Source: Alphaproteobacteria bacterium (GTDB lineage: Bacteria; Pseudomonadota; Alphaproteobacteria; Rhodobacterales; Rhodobacteraceae). Taken from it: 5,881 nucleotides of DNA. Numbering within the stretch: position 1 is the first letter of the stretch; the number at the start of each line of letters is the position of its first letter. Below the pieces are notes generated by a model that was not told the DNA's origin, made no database searches, and saw only the letters and a list, made by a program, of their open reading frames with translations. Shown in pieces: positions 1 through 5,881 of this stretch. Where the stretch lies: contig JAADIC010000128.1 of assembly GCA_013151535.1 (NCBI GenBank), positions 1 to 5,881 of the forward strand, in the 5' to 3' direction. The position numbers and the translations under genes are program-made.

Positions 1-1575
1 GAACGAGCGCGCACATTCCACATGCAACCAAGCCGCCGTTTCAGCCGCCTGCATCGCTGAAAACCCCCGCGCCAAAAGCCCGCCAATAAAGCCTGCCAGA
101 ACATCGCCCGAACCGGCAGTCGCCAACCAAGGGGCGGCGCGTTCATAATGGGCCGAGTTGATCGAACATTGCCCGTCAGGCGCGGCAATCACCGTATCAG
201 CCCCCTTATAGAGCACCACACAGCCCGCCCGCTTGGCCGCCTCGCGGGTTGCATCAACCTTGGAATACGCCGGGCCTTTGGTGGCAGGCGCGTTGAGCTT
301 GTCGGAGATATCCGGAAACAACCGCGCAAATTCGCCGCCATGCGGCGTCAGCACTACGTCATCGTGACAAAGCGCAAACAACGCGCTTTCATCACCCGCA
401 TAAATACTCAAAGCATCCGCATCCAAAACACATTTCTTGCCAGATTTTAACGCAATCTCAACCAATGCCTTGGTAGCGTCAGTCAACCCCAACCCCGGCC
501 CCAAAGTGATGGAGGATATGCGATCATCTGACAAAACCTCAGCCAACCCCGCAGCCCCGTCAAACGCCCGCACCATGATCGCATTCAACTGAGCCGCATG
601 TTCAGCAAGGGCATCTGGCGGGCAAGCAACCGAGACCAAACCCGCGCCGATGCGAAGTGCACCGCGAGCTGCGAGGCGTGCTGCACCGCCGTGACCGGGT
701 GCTCCGGATAGGATTAGGGCGTGGCCGTGGGTGAATTTGTTTTCACGAATACCTTTATAAACTTGGTAAGTCTCAAAAGTCAGGCGCACTTTAGCGATAA
801 TTGCTGCACGGCGCACCTTGCGGCCTGCCTTCAATTCTGACTTGCGAATAGCTTTGGCAGTATCTTCAAGGCCAATGTCAACCACAACCAATTTACCGGT
901 GTTCAAAGGACCTTCTGACAAGTAGTGACCAACTTTTGATCTATGAAATGTCACTGTAAGCATGACTCGAGATACACCTTGACCGTGTAGTGGTTCATCG
1001 CCAATCGCGCGTCCGCTATCAGAATCCAAACCTGATGGAATGTCGACCGCAACTGTCCTTGGTGGTTGAGTTTTCAATGTATTTCGATAATCCTTGGTTA
1101 CATCGCAGTTGAGCTGTGTCGTATCCTCGATATTCCACAATAGTTCACACAACTCGGGATCATCTATAGATCGCGATAGACCAGTCCCAAACAGCGCATC
1201 AACGACAAGATCGCTTTCCGAGAAAGCACTTTGCCCAATTTCGCAAGTCGAGGGCGCCATCTCCAACCACCGCTCACAATTCACCTTTGCATCGGGCGGC
1301 AGCTTCTCCTTGTCGCCATACAGAAAAACCTCAACCTCCCAGCCCCAGTCTTTCAGCAACCGCGCCACCACGAAGCCGTCGCCGCCATTGTTGCCGGGGC
1401 CGCACAGCACCACTGCTTTGTGATCGGTTTTGGCCAGCTCCGGCCATTCCTCGAATATCGCCTCGACCACGCCGCGCCCAGCGCGTTCCATCAGCTCCAG
1501 CCCTGTCACTTCGCCGCTGTCAATCGCGGCCCTCTCAATGGCGCGCATTTGGGCGGCTGTTAGCAATTCGGTCAT
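1..1575 (-). CDS. nnr: Bifunctional NAD(P)H-hydrate epimerase / ADP-dependent NAD(P)H-hydrate dehydratase (3' end beyond window)
   Basis: Repairs NAD(P)HX, the hydrated damage product of NAD(P)H: the N-terminal YjeF_N domain interconverts R and S epimers, and the C-terminal ribokinase-like domain dehydrates S-NAD(P)HX using ADP. The minus-strand frame is open for all 525 codons from ATG at 1575 to the left edge; family length suggests only some 15-25 residues are missing. Epimerase motifs: PGNNGGDG (residues 60-67), FGTG (129-132), VDIPSGLD (177-184). Dehydratase motifs: HGHALILSG (283-291), LDADAL (384-389), LTPHGGEF (409-416), YKGADTV (456-462) and the phosphate-binding TAGSGDVLAG (486-495). 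The start fits the family opening MTELLTAAQMRAIE; its Shine-Dalgarno is weak (GGA about 12 bases upstream). Oddities: bases 721-1200 are AT-richer than the flanks, residues about 148-173 look like an insertion, and the inter-domain linker (about 245-280) is long and basic. It is transcribed away from glnB. Confidence 0.95.
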   Translation of the reverse strand, partial: MTELLTAAQMRAIERAAIDSGEVTGLELMERAGRGVVEAIFEEWPELAKTDHKAVVLCGPGNNGGDGFVVARLLKDWGWEVEVFLYGDKEKLPPDAKVNCERWLEMAPSTCEIGQSAFSESDLVVDALFGTGLSRSIDDPELCELLWNIEDTTQLNCDVTKDYRNTLKTQPPRTVAVDIPSGLDSDSGRAIGDEPLHGQGVSRVMLTVTFHRSKVGHYLSEGPLNTGKLVVVDIGLEDTAKAIRKSELKAGRKVRRAAIIAKVRLTFETYQVYKGIRENKFTHGHALILSGAPGHGGAARLAARGALRIGAGLVSVACPPDALAEHAAQLNAIMVRAFDGAAGLAEVLSDDRISSITLGPGLGLTDATKALVEIALKSGKKCVLDADALSIYAGDESALFALCHDDVVLTPHGGEFARLFPDISDKLNAPATKGPAYSKVDATREAAKRAGCVVLYKGADTVIAAPDGQCSINSAHYERAAPWLATAGSGDVLAGFIGGLLARGFSAMQAAETAAWLHVECARSF

Positions 1576-1609
1576 GTTGTTTTCAATCCGTCGCAAAAAT
1601 AATCATAAC

Positions 1610-1624
1610 GCCTAAAATTTAGGC
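1610..1624. promoter_or_regulatory. Perfect 7-1-7 inverted repeat in the nnr/glnB divergent region
   Basis: GCCTAAA, one central A, then TTTAGGC: both 7-base arms are exactly complementary. It lies 34 bases upstream of the nnr start and 109 bases upstream of glnB, in a 158-base region that must hold promoters for both directions. The size and symmetry suit a dimeric regulator operator. It does not match the NtrC consensus (TGCACC-N5-GGTGCA), so the binding protein is unknown. No T-run follows, so it is not a terminator. I saw no convincing -35/-10 pair nearby; TATGAT on the minus strand (1607-1602) is a possible nnr -10 without a clear -35. Confidence 0.4.
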
Positions 1625-1687
1625 AAGCATGCGGCAAATCAAAGCCCGCCACCGCTGCCCAACCCTAGCCAATTGCACCCCTAATGC

Positions 1688-1699
1688 GAAAGTGCTTTC
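1688..1699. promoter_or_regulatory. Short dyad GAAAG-TG-CTTTC upstream of glnB
   Basis: Perfect 5-base arms separated by TG, ending 34 bases before the glnB start. It could be an operator half-overlapping the glnB promoter or part of the leader. A 5-base dyad can easily arise by chance, so the regulatory reading is tentative. Confidence 0.2.
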
Positions 1700-1720
1700 A
1701 CCCTTCTTAACGCCACATCA

Positions 1721-1725
1721 AAGGA
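1721..1725 (+). promoter_or_regulatory. Ribosome binding site that fixes the glnB start
   Basis: AAGGA lies 8 bases before ATG 1734. The same frame is open upstream to an ATG at 1629, but that would add 35 residues absent from PII proteins and has no such site. The glnA start at 2103 has the same AAGGA sequence (2091-2095) with a 7-base spacer. Confidence 0.8.
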
Positions 1726-1733
1726 TTCGCGCC

Positions 1734-2072
1734 ATGAAAAAGATCGAAGCCATCATCAAGCCCTTCAAGCTCGACGAAGTGAAAGAGGCCTTGCAAGATG
1801 TCGGCATTCAGGGCCTTAGCGTCATCGAGGTCAAAGGCTTTGGCCGCCAGAAGGGCCATACCGAACTTTATCGCGGCGCTGAATATGTGGTCGATTTCCT
1901 GCCGAAAGTGAAAATAGAGGTGGTGCTGTCCGACGATCAGGTCGACGGCGCGATTGAAGCCATCATTGACGCGGCCAAGACCGAAAAAATCGGCGACGGC
2001 AAGATTTTTGTCTCAACCGTTGAGCAAGCCATTCGTATTCGCACCGGTGAATCCGGCGAAGACGCGCTGTAA
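1734..2072 (+). CDS. glnB: Nitrogen regulatory protein P-II (GlnB)
   Basis: Small trimeric cytosolic signal protein that senses 2-oxoglutarate and ATP/ADP and reports nitrogen status to targets such as the NtrB kinase and the GlnE adenylyltransferase acting on glutamine synthetase. The 112-residue length and MKKIEAIIKPFKLDEVKEAL opening are standard. The T-loop has YRGAEY (residues 46-51), with Tyr51 the uridylylation site used by GlnD. The B-loop motif TEKIGDGKIFV and the C-terminal basic stretch with IRIRTGE are intact. Thirty bases separate it from glnA on the same strand, each gene with its own AAGGA site, so the two are almost certainly one operon. GlnB and its paralogue GlnK are hard to tell apart by sequence; linkage to glnA rather than amtB favours GlnB. 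Confidence 0.97.
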   Translation: MKKIEAIIKPFKLDEVKEALQDVGIQGLSVIEVKGFGRQKGHTELYRGAEYVVDFLPKVKIEVVLSDDQVDGAIEAIIDAAKTEKIGDGKIFVSTVEQAIRIRTGESGEDAL

Positions 2073-2102
2073 TCACGAACACTCTAAATTAAGGATACAA
2101 AG

Positions 2103-3512
2103 ATGAGCGATATCAAGACCGTTCTGAAAACCATGAAGGACGAGGATGTGGCCTATGTCGACATCCGGTTCACCGACCCGCGCGGCCGGATGCAGCATGT
2201 GACCGTGATCGCCGATCAGGTTGACGAGGATTTTCTGGAAGAGGGCTTCATGTTTGACGGCTCCTCCATCGCCGGTTGGAAATCAATCGACCAGAGCGAC
2301 ATGAAACTGATGCCCGATTGCGGCTCGATCTATATTGATCCGTTTTATGCCGAAAAAACCCTGTGCATCCATTGCTCGGTTGTAGAGCCAGACACCAACG
2401 AACCTTACGAGCGCGACCCGCGCGGCACCGCCGAAAAGGCCGAGGCTTATCTGATCGCGTCGGGCATTGGCGACACGTCTTACTTTGGCCCTGAAGCCGA
2501 GTTCTTCTTGTTTGATGATGTGCGGTTTTCCAACAGCATCAACAAGGTGTCGTACGAAGTTGATGCGCAGGATGCGTCATGGAACACCGATGCCGAATAC
2601 GAGATGGGCAATATGGGCCACCGGCCCGGCGTCAAGGGCGGTTATTTTCCGGTGAACCCTACGGACGCGGCGCAGGACCTGCGCAGCGAAATGCTGTCGA
2701 CCATGAAAAGCATCGGCATGAAAGTCGACAAACACCACCACGAGGTGGCGTCTTGTCAGCACGAGCTGGGATTGATTTTCGGCACGTTGACCCATCAGGC
2801 GGACGAGTTACAGAAATACAAATATGTGATCCACAATGTGGCGCATGCTTACGGCAAAACCGCCACCTTCATGCCCAAGCCAATTGCGGGGGATAACGGT
2901 ACTGGCATGCATGTGAACATGTCGATCTGGAAAGACGGCAAGCCGATCTTTGCTGGTGACAAATACGCCGATCTGTCTCAGGAAGCCTTGTACTTCATCG
3001 GCGGTATCCTGAAGCACGCCAAGGCGTTGAACGCCTTTACCAATCCGGCAACCAACAGCTACAAACGCCTGATCCCGGGCTTTGAAGCGCCGGTTCTCAG
3101 GGCATATTCGGCGCGCAACCGCTCGGGCTGTGTGCGTATCCCCTGGGCGGAAAGCCCCAAGGCCAAGCGGGTCGAAGCGCGCTTTCCTGATCCGGCGGCC
3201 AACCCCTATCTGTGCTTTGCGGCGCTGTTGATGGCCGGTCTTGACGGGATCGAAAACAAGATTGATCCCGGTGAAGCCTCGGACAAAGACCTCTACGATC
3301 TGCCCCCCGAAGAGCTGGCGGATATCCCGACAGTTTGCGCATCCCTGCGCGAGGCATTGGACGCGTTGGAGGCCGATTGCGATTTCCTGCTGAAGGGCGA
3401 TGTGTTCACCAAGGACCAGATCGAGGGCTATATGGAGCTGAAATGGGAAGAGGTTTACGCCTTTGAACACACGCCGCATCCGGTTGAGTTTCAGATGTAT
3501 TATAGCTGCTAA
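2103..3512 (+). CDS. glnA: Type I glutamine synthetase (GSI-beta)
   Basis: Catalyses glutamate + NH4+ + ATP to glutamine, the main ammonium-assimilation step; family members are cytosolic dodecamers. The 469-residue length is typical. The N-terminal beta-grasp part includes MFDGSSIAGW (residues 50-59). Metal and substrate residues are present: Glu131 and Glu133 in FGPEAEFF, Glu214 in HHHEV, Glu221 in QHELG, His270 in GTGMHVNMS, the NSYKRLIPGFEAPV loop (318-331), and Glu358/Arg360 in VEARFPDP. Tyr398 in DLYDLPPEE is the adenylylation site that marks the GSI-beta class regulated by GlnE, in line with the adjacent PII gene. The HEVASCQHELG segment is one residue shorter than in E. coli, as I recall for alphaproteobacterial enzymes. 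The gene ends 18 bases before a terminator hairpin. No damage is seen. Confidence 0.98.
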   Translation: MSDIKTVLKTMKDEDVAYVDIRFTDPRGRMQHVTVIADQVDEDFLEEGFMFDGSSIAGWKSIDQSDMKLMPDCGSIYIDPFYAEKTLCIHCSVVEPDTNEPYERDPRGTAEKAEAYLIASGIGDTSYFGPEAEFFLFDDVRFSNSINKVSYEVDAQDASWNTDAEYEMGNMGHRPGVKGGYFPVNPTDAAQDLRSEMLSTMKSIGMKVDKHHHEVASCQHELGLIFGTLTHQADELQKYKYVIHNVAHAYGKTATFMPKPIAGDNGTGMHVNMSIWKDGKPIFAGDKYADLSQEALYFIGGILKHAKALNAFTNPATNSYKRLIPGFEAPVLRAYSARNRSGCVRIPWAESPKAKRVEARFPDPAANPYLCFAALLMAGLDGIENKIDPGEASDKDLYDLPPEELADIPTVCASLREALDALEADCDFLLKGDVFTKDQIEGYMELKWEEVYAFEHTPHPVEFQMYYSC

Positions 3513-3529
3513 AACACTGATATAAAACG

Positions 3530-3559
3530 AAAAGAGCCTTGTTCGCGGGGCCCTTTTTT
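3530..3559 (+). terminator. Rho-independent terminator after glnA, possibly bidirectional
   Basis: AAAAGAGCC (3530-3538) pairs with GGCCCTTTT (3549-3557) with one A/C mismatch, around a 10-base loop, and the T-run continues to 3559. It starts 18 bases after the glnA stop. On the minus strand the left arm gives a TTTT tail, so it may also stop the convergent HXXEE transcript, which ends at 3581. Confidence 0.75.
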
Positions 3560-3580
3560 GTTGCGCAGAGGCGATGCAGC

Positions 3581-4171
3581 CTATGCCTTGATTCTGGGTT
3601 TCAAGACACCAAAGCCATAGGCCATCAGACCACCCTGAACCACGGCGGCGATGAGAAACCCGATAATCTGGGCCTTAATCGTCACCAGATCATGCGTCGC
3701 GATATAGGCGAGCGTTCCCACCCCCACCGGAATATTCAGGGTGGCACTGACTGCAAATCCGGGGTTGTATCCCTGCTTGAAAAACAAGACCACATGCGAG
3801 AAGGCATTGAGGATTGAAAACCACGCGACCCACAGTCCGAACGCCAGCCCGACCTTACCGGCAAGAAATGCAGTGGCGGGAAAAGCGATGAAAATGATCG
3901 GCACATTGATCCAGAATGCAAAGGTCCGGGTGACCGGGAAATCCGGTGTGCTGGCACCAAGGACATTGATATTGAAGTAACGGATAAAGCCGCCGGGAAA
4001 AATATATTCCTCAAACTGGTGTAAAAAATAGACCGGAACCTGAAGCCAGATCAGGAAAAGTGCGGCGTCCATTTGGCCGCGAAAAATTAGGAGCAAAGCA
4101 CTGGTGAATATCGCCAGATAAACCGTCGTTTTAGGCCAGAGTTCAATGGCGCGTTTCAGTCCTGACTGCAT
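3581..4171 (-). CDS. HXXEE-family integral membrane protein, function unknown
   Basis: A 196-residue hydrophobic protein with about six membrane segments (near residues 15-30, 36-50, 86-105, 108-128, 140-160, 167-188). His51-Gln-Phe-Glu54-Glu55 at the end of the second segment is the HXXEE motif naming the family, and Asn122-Ala-Phe-Ser-His126 is the companion NXXXH. Clustered His/Glu/Asn in or beside helices suggests a metal-binding or enzymatic site, but I know of no established biochemical function. Its ATG follows the DUF3445 TGA after a single base (TGA-A-ATG), and GAGAGGGG sits 5 bases before the start, so it is second in an operon and probably translationally coupled. It ends 22 bases beyond the shared glnA terminator. 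No truncation is seen. Confidence 0.85.
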   Translation of the reverse strand: MQSGLKRAIELWPKTTVYLAIFTSALLLIFRGQMDAALFLIWLQVPVYFLHQFEEYIFPGGFIRYFNINVLGASTPDFPVTRTFAFWINVPIIFIAFPATAFLAGKVGLAFGLWVAWFSILNAFSHVVLFFKQGYNPGFAVSATLNIPVGVGTLAYIATHDLVTIKAQIIGFLIAAVVQGGLMAYGFGVLKPRIKA

Positions 4172-4172
4172 T

Positions 4173-4986
4173 TCATCCCCTCTCGCGAGGCTTGATTACA
4201 GTAGGGTCGTGCCAGCGCATCAATTCGTCGACCTCCAGCTTTGACAGCGCCTCCATTGGCACCACATAGCTGTGGATGGAAAACACCACGGCGCCGGTTT
4301 TTGGCAGCTTCAGCAGGCACTGGCGCTCCACCCGCAGCCATTTGGCGGCGTCCCTGTCCACCGACCGGCGGTTCTCCATCGGTCTTGGCTGATGCAAATC
4401 CGGATCGGAATAGATCAGGAAATTCGCCCGCCACATCGGCAGTTCCGGCTTGATGAAATCAAACAGCCGCTGCACACGCTTGCCCACATCCTTGGTATAG
4501 GGTGCGACTGGTACATGGATGTCAAACAGGTTCCGGCCAAACTTTTCCGCCAATGACCAGCTTGCCGGAAAGCACAGCACAGCACCGGTCAGGATATGCC
4601 CGCCCGCACTTTCTTCCATTAAAACAAGGTCTTCCTGCACCAGTAGTGCGGCGGTCAGCAACGGTTTATCATAGTCCAGCGCGATCTTTCGCCCGTCGGG
4701 GCAGGTCACTTGTTCCCCTGCGCGCGCATAGCCCGCAACACCCTCGATTTCATCCAGAACCCGCGCCAACAACTCCGCCGCCGCCGGTTTTGCAGGCCCC
4801 ATGATCCGGTAAACCGCATCGCCCTTGCCTGCCAATAATTCCACGCGATACGCCATTTGGGCCGCATAGGCGTCATCCACCCGCAACCAATCCCCGGGCG
4901 CAATTGGGTTGAGGCCCGGCAGGCGGCGGGTTTTTCTCCTCCATCCACGGCTTTAAGGGTAGGGTTTTTTGGCAAATTTCGCGCAT
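4173..4986 (-). CDS. DUF3445 / heme-dependent oxidative N-demethylase family protein, with an apparent 5' frameshift
   Basis: Characterised DUF3445 proteins are heme-binding subunits that oxidatively demethylate dimethylamine to methylamine and formaldehyde with O2 and a reductase partner. From 4952 to 4173 the frame carries family hallmarks: RRLPGLNPIAPGDWLRVDDAY, LCFPASWSLAEKFGR, RANFLIYSDP and RVERQCLLKLP followed by VVFSIHSYV. The expected opening, MREICQKTLPLKPWMEEK, lies in another frame, starting at ATG 4986 with GAGG 8 bases upstream. Removing one A from the AAAAA run (4935-4931) joins them into a continuous 270-residue protein. As written, frame 0 stops after 37 residues. The longest unshifted product would be about 237 residues from TTG 4886, starting inside a conserved motif. 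At about 270 residues it is shorter than the roughly 350-residue dimethylamine enzymes as I recall them, and no reductase gene is adjacent, so the substrate is open. It may be a pseudogene, a sequencing error, or expressed from an internal start. Confidence 0.8.
4931..4935 (-). other. Frameshift site (A5 homopolymer) in the DUF3445 gene
   Basis: On the minus strand the codons run GAG AAA AAC CCG in the starting frame; the family sequence resumes only as AAA ACC CGC CGC CTG, one base fewer. The run is TTTTT on the plus strand. An in-frame TAA at 4955-4953 closes the downstream frame just upstream, so no alternative start there can rescue a full-length protein. Confidence 0.8.
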
Positions 4987-5091
4987 GATCGCCGCCTCAG
5001 GTTCTGATTGCGACATTGGCGCGGCGCATTTGGAAAGGCAAGCGCCTCTGCGCGGCCTAGCCTTGAAACGGCAAAACCCCGGAGACACCCC
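4987..5091. promoter_or_regulatory. Divergent control region between the DUF3445 operon and dddP
   Basis: These 105 bases must hold promoters for both directions unless transcription enters from outside. I found no -35/-10 pair good enough to call. A possible imperfect hairpin in the dddP leader joins AAGGC (5035-5039) to GCCTT (5060-5064), with an inner GCGC-CTCT-GCGC stem (5042-5053). The dddP ribosome site is GGAG (5081-5084), 7 bases before its ATG. Confidence 0.4.
4995..4998 (-). promoter_or_regulatory. Ribosome binding site supporting the DUF3445 start at 4986
   Basis: GAGG on the minus strand lies 8 bases before ATG 4986. The in-frame upstream ATG at 5016 has no such site and would add MSQSEPEAAI. 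This supports 4986 as the ancestral start. Confidence 0.6.
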
Positions 5092-5881
5092 ATGACCGAC
5101 CATTACCGCGACATCCGAAAAATCGACCCAACCCGTGGCACAACCCTGCCCGATGGGTCCGCCAATAATGCCGACCGGATTGAAATCGGCCCGACGCAAC
5201 TGGCCTTTGGCGAATGGCAGGCGGCAGGCCTGACCCTGCCCAATCTGCAATCCATGCGCGAGCACCGCTGGAAGCGGCTGACCCAGCATATCGTTGATCG
5301 CGGCTATGGCGGCTTGCTGATGTTTGATCCCTTAAACATCCGCTACGCCACCGACACCACCAATATGCAGCTTTGGAACACCCACAATCCGTTCCGCGCG
5401 GTACTGTTATGCGCCGATGGCTATATGGTGATCTGGGATTACAAAAACGCGCCGTTTCTGGCGGATTATAATCCATTGGTGCGCGAAAGCCGCTCGGGGG
5501 CTTCGATGTTTTACTTTTCCACGGGGGATCGCGCAGAGCAGGTTGCCAGTGAATTTGTGAATGAAATCAGCGATCTGATGGCCGAGCATGCGGGCACCAA
5601 CAAGCGTTTGGCGGTCGACAAGATCATGGTCGCGGGATTGCGCGAACTTGAAAAAGTCGGGTTTGAGGTGATGGAGGGCGAAGAGGTCACCGAAAAAGCC
5701 CGCTCAATCAAAGGGGTGGATGAAATCCTTGCCATGCGCTGCGCCCATCACGCTTGCGACACGGCGGTGGCCGAGATGGAGCGTACCGCGCGTGAGGGCG
5801 TGCCAAAGGGTGACTTGTCCGAGGATGATATCTGGGCGGTGCTGCACGCCGAAAATATCCGGCGTGGCGGTGAGTGGATCG
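5092..5881 (+). CDS. dddP: Dimethylsulfoniopropionate (DMSP) lyase DddP (5' part; 3' end beyond window)
   Basis: Cleaves DMSP, an algal osmolyte, to dimethyl sulfide, acrylate and a proton. DddP has the M24 metallopeptidase (creatinase-like) fold but acts as a lyase. The 263 codons here cover the N-terminal domain and the start of the catalytic domain; the family is about 445 residues. I recognise the sequence from marine roseobacter DddP: RKIDPTRG, IEIGPTQLAFGEW (31-42), LMFDPLNIRYATDTTNMQLW (76-95), DGYMVIWDYKNAPFL (109-123), KARSIKGVDEILAMRCA (202-218) and DDIWAVLHAEN (245-255). Trp95 matches the position reported for a substrate-pocket tryptophan in the Ruegeria enzyme. The iron ligands and catalytic acid lie further on, outside the window, so activity cannot be judged here. 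ATG 5092 has GGAG 7 bases upstream. It is divergent from the DUF3445-HXXEE pair. The main alternative is a generic M24 Xaa-Pro peptidase, which I think unlikely. Confidence 0.92.
   Translation, partial: MTDHYRDIRKIDPTRGTTLPDGSANNADRIEIGPTQLAFGEWQAAGLTLPNLQSMREHRWKRLTQHIVDRGYGGLLMFDPLNIRYATDTTNMQLWNTHNPFRAVLLCADGYMVIWDYKNAPFLADYNPLVRESRSGASMFYFSTGDRAEQVASEFVNEISDLMAEHAGTNKRLAVDKIMVAGLRELEKVGFEVMEGEEVTEKARSIKGVDEILAMRCAHHACDTAVAEMERTAREGVPKGDLSEDDIWAVLHAENIRRGGEWI

Noticed and set aside
148..450. 100-codon plus-strand open frame
   Set aside because: It is antisense to the conserved dehydratase domain of nnr and has no recognisable family.
1094..1622. Several plus-strand open frames over the nnr start
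   Set aside because: They lie opposite the conserved N-terminal domain of nnr, have low-complexity Pro/Ser/Arg/His-rich translations and lack supporting ribosome sites.
1622..1635. Sigma-54 style GG-N10-GC promoter upstream of glnB
   Set aside because: The spacing fits, but the boxes (AGGCA and CGGCA) match the consensus poorly and the motif is short enough to occur by chance. It also overlaps the palindrome at 1610-1624.
1674..1696. NtrC-like site (GCAC...GTGC) upstream of glnB
   Set aside because: The half-sites are 13 bases apart, while the NtrC consensus needs 7 between GCAC and GTGC, and the flanking bases do not match.
1629..2072. Longer 147-residue reading of glnB from ATG 1629
   Set aside because: PII proteins start at MKKIEAIIKPFK, and the strong AAGGA site sits before ATG 1734. 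The extra 35 residues have no family counterpart.
2808..3479. 223-codon open frame antisense to glnA
   Set aside because: It is fully antisense to a conserved enzyme gene and matches no protein family I know, as expected for a shadow frame in GC-rich DNA.
4929..4937. Programmed -1 frameshifting at the AAA AAC sequence in the DUF3445 gene
   Set aside because: AAA AAC resembles a slippery site, but restoring the family frame needs skipping one base (+1). A -1 shift leads into the wrong frame, and an A5 run is short for transcriptional slippage.
4873..5476. Minus-strand open frames opposite the start of dddP
   Set aside because: They overlap clear dddP coding sequence. Only the last 19 codons before the A5 run, from ATG 4986, are real coding and are assigned to the DUF3445 gene.

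Overview
The window looks like chromosome of a marine alphaproteobacterium, most likely of the Roseobacter group (Rhodobacteraceae). The basis is the moderately GC-rich coding sequence, the alphaproteobacterial form of GlnB and GlnA, and a gene start closely matching the DMSP lyase DddP. I recognise these from memory of the families; no search was run.

Layout, left to right. (1) Positions 1-1575, minus strand: bifunctional NAD(P)HX repair enzyme (epimerase plus dehydratase), complete at its start and cut off near its C-terminus by the left edge. (2) Positions 1576-1733: divergent control region holding a perfect 7-1-7 inverted repeat. (3) Positions 1734-3512, plus strand: glnB-glnA, the PII signal protein and type I glutamine synthetase, ending in a hairpin/T-tract terminator at about 3530-3559. 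(4) Positions 3581-4986, minus strand: a two-gene operon of a DUF3445 (heme-dependent oxidative N-demethylase family) gene followed, one base after its stop, by a six-helix HXXEE-family membrane protein. The DUF3445 gene carries an apparent one-base frameshift in an A5 run near its 5' end. (5) Positions 4987-5091: a 105-base divergent control region. (6) Position 5092 to the right edge, plus strand: first 263 codons of dddP, DMSP lyase.

How the genes relate. glnB and glnA form the classic nitrogen-assimilation pair, with the uridylylation tyrosine (PII Tyr51) and the adenylylation tyrosine (GS Tyr398) both present. The NAD(P)HX repair gene is metabolic housekeeping facing away from them. The right half is more accessory: DddP releases DMS and acrylate from the algal osmolyte DMSP, and the oppositely transcribed pair combines a family known for oxidative demethylation of small methylated amines with a membrane protein of unknown function.

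I see no CRISPR array, IS element, tRNA, rRNA or plainly new defence system. The points most worth a second look are the frameshifted DUF3445 gene, its one-base coupling to the HXXEE protein beside dddP, and a compositional and structural mosaic inside the NAD(P)HX repair gene.
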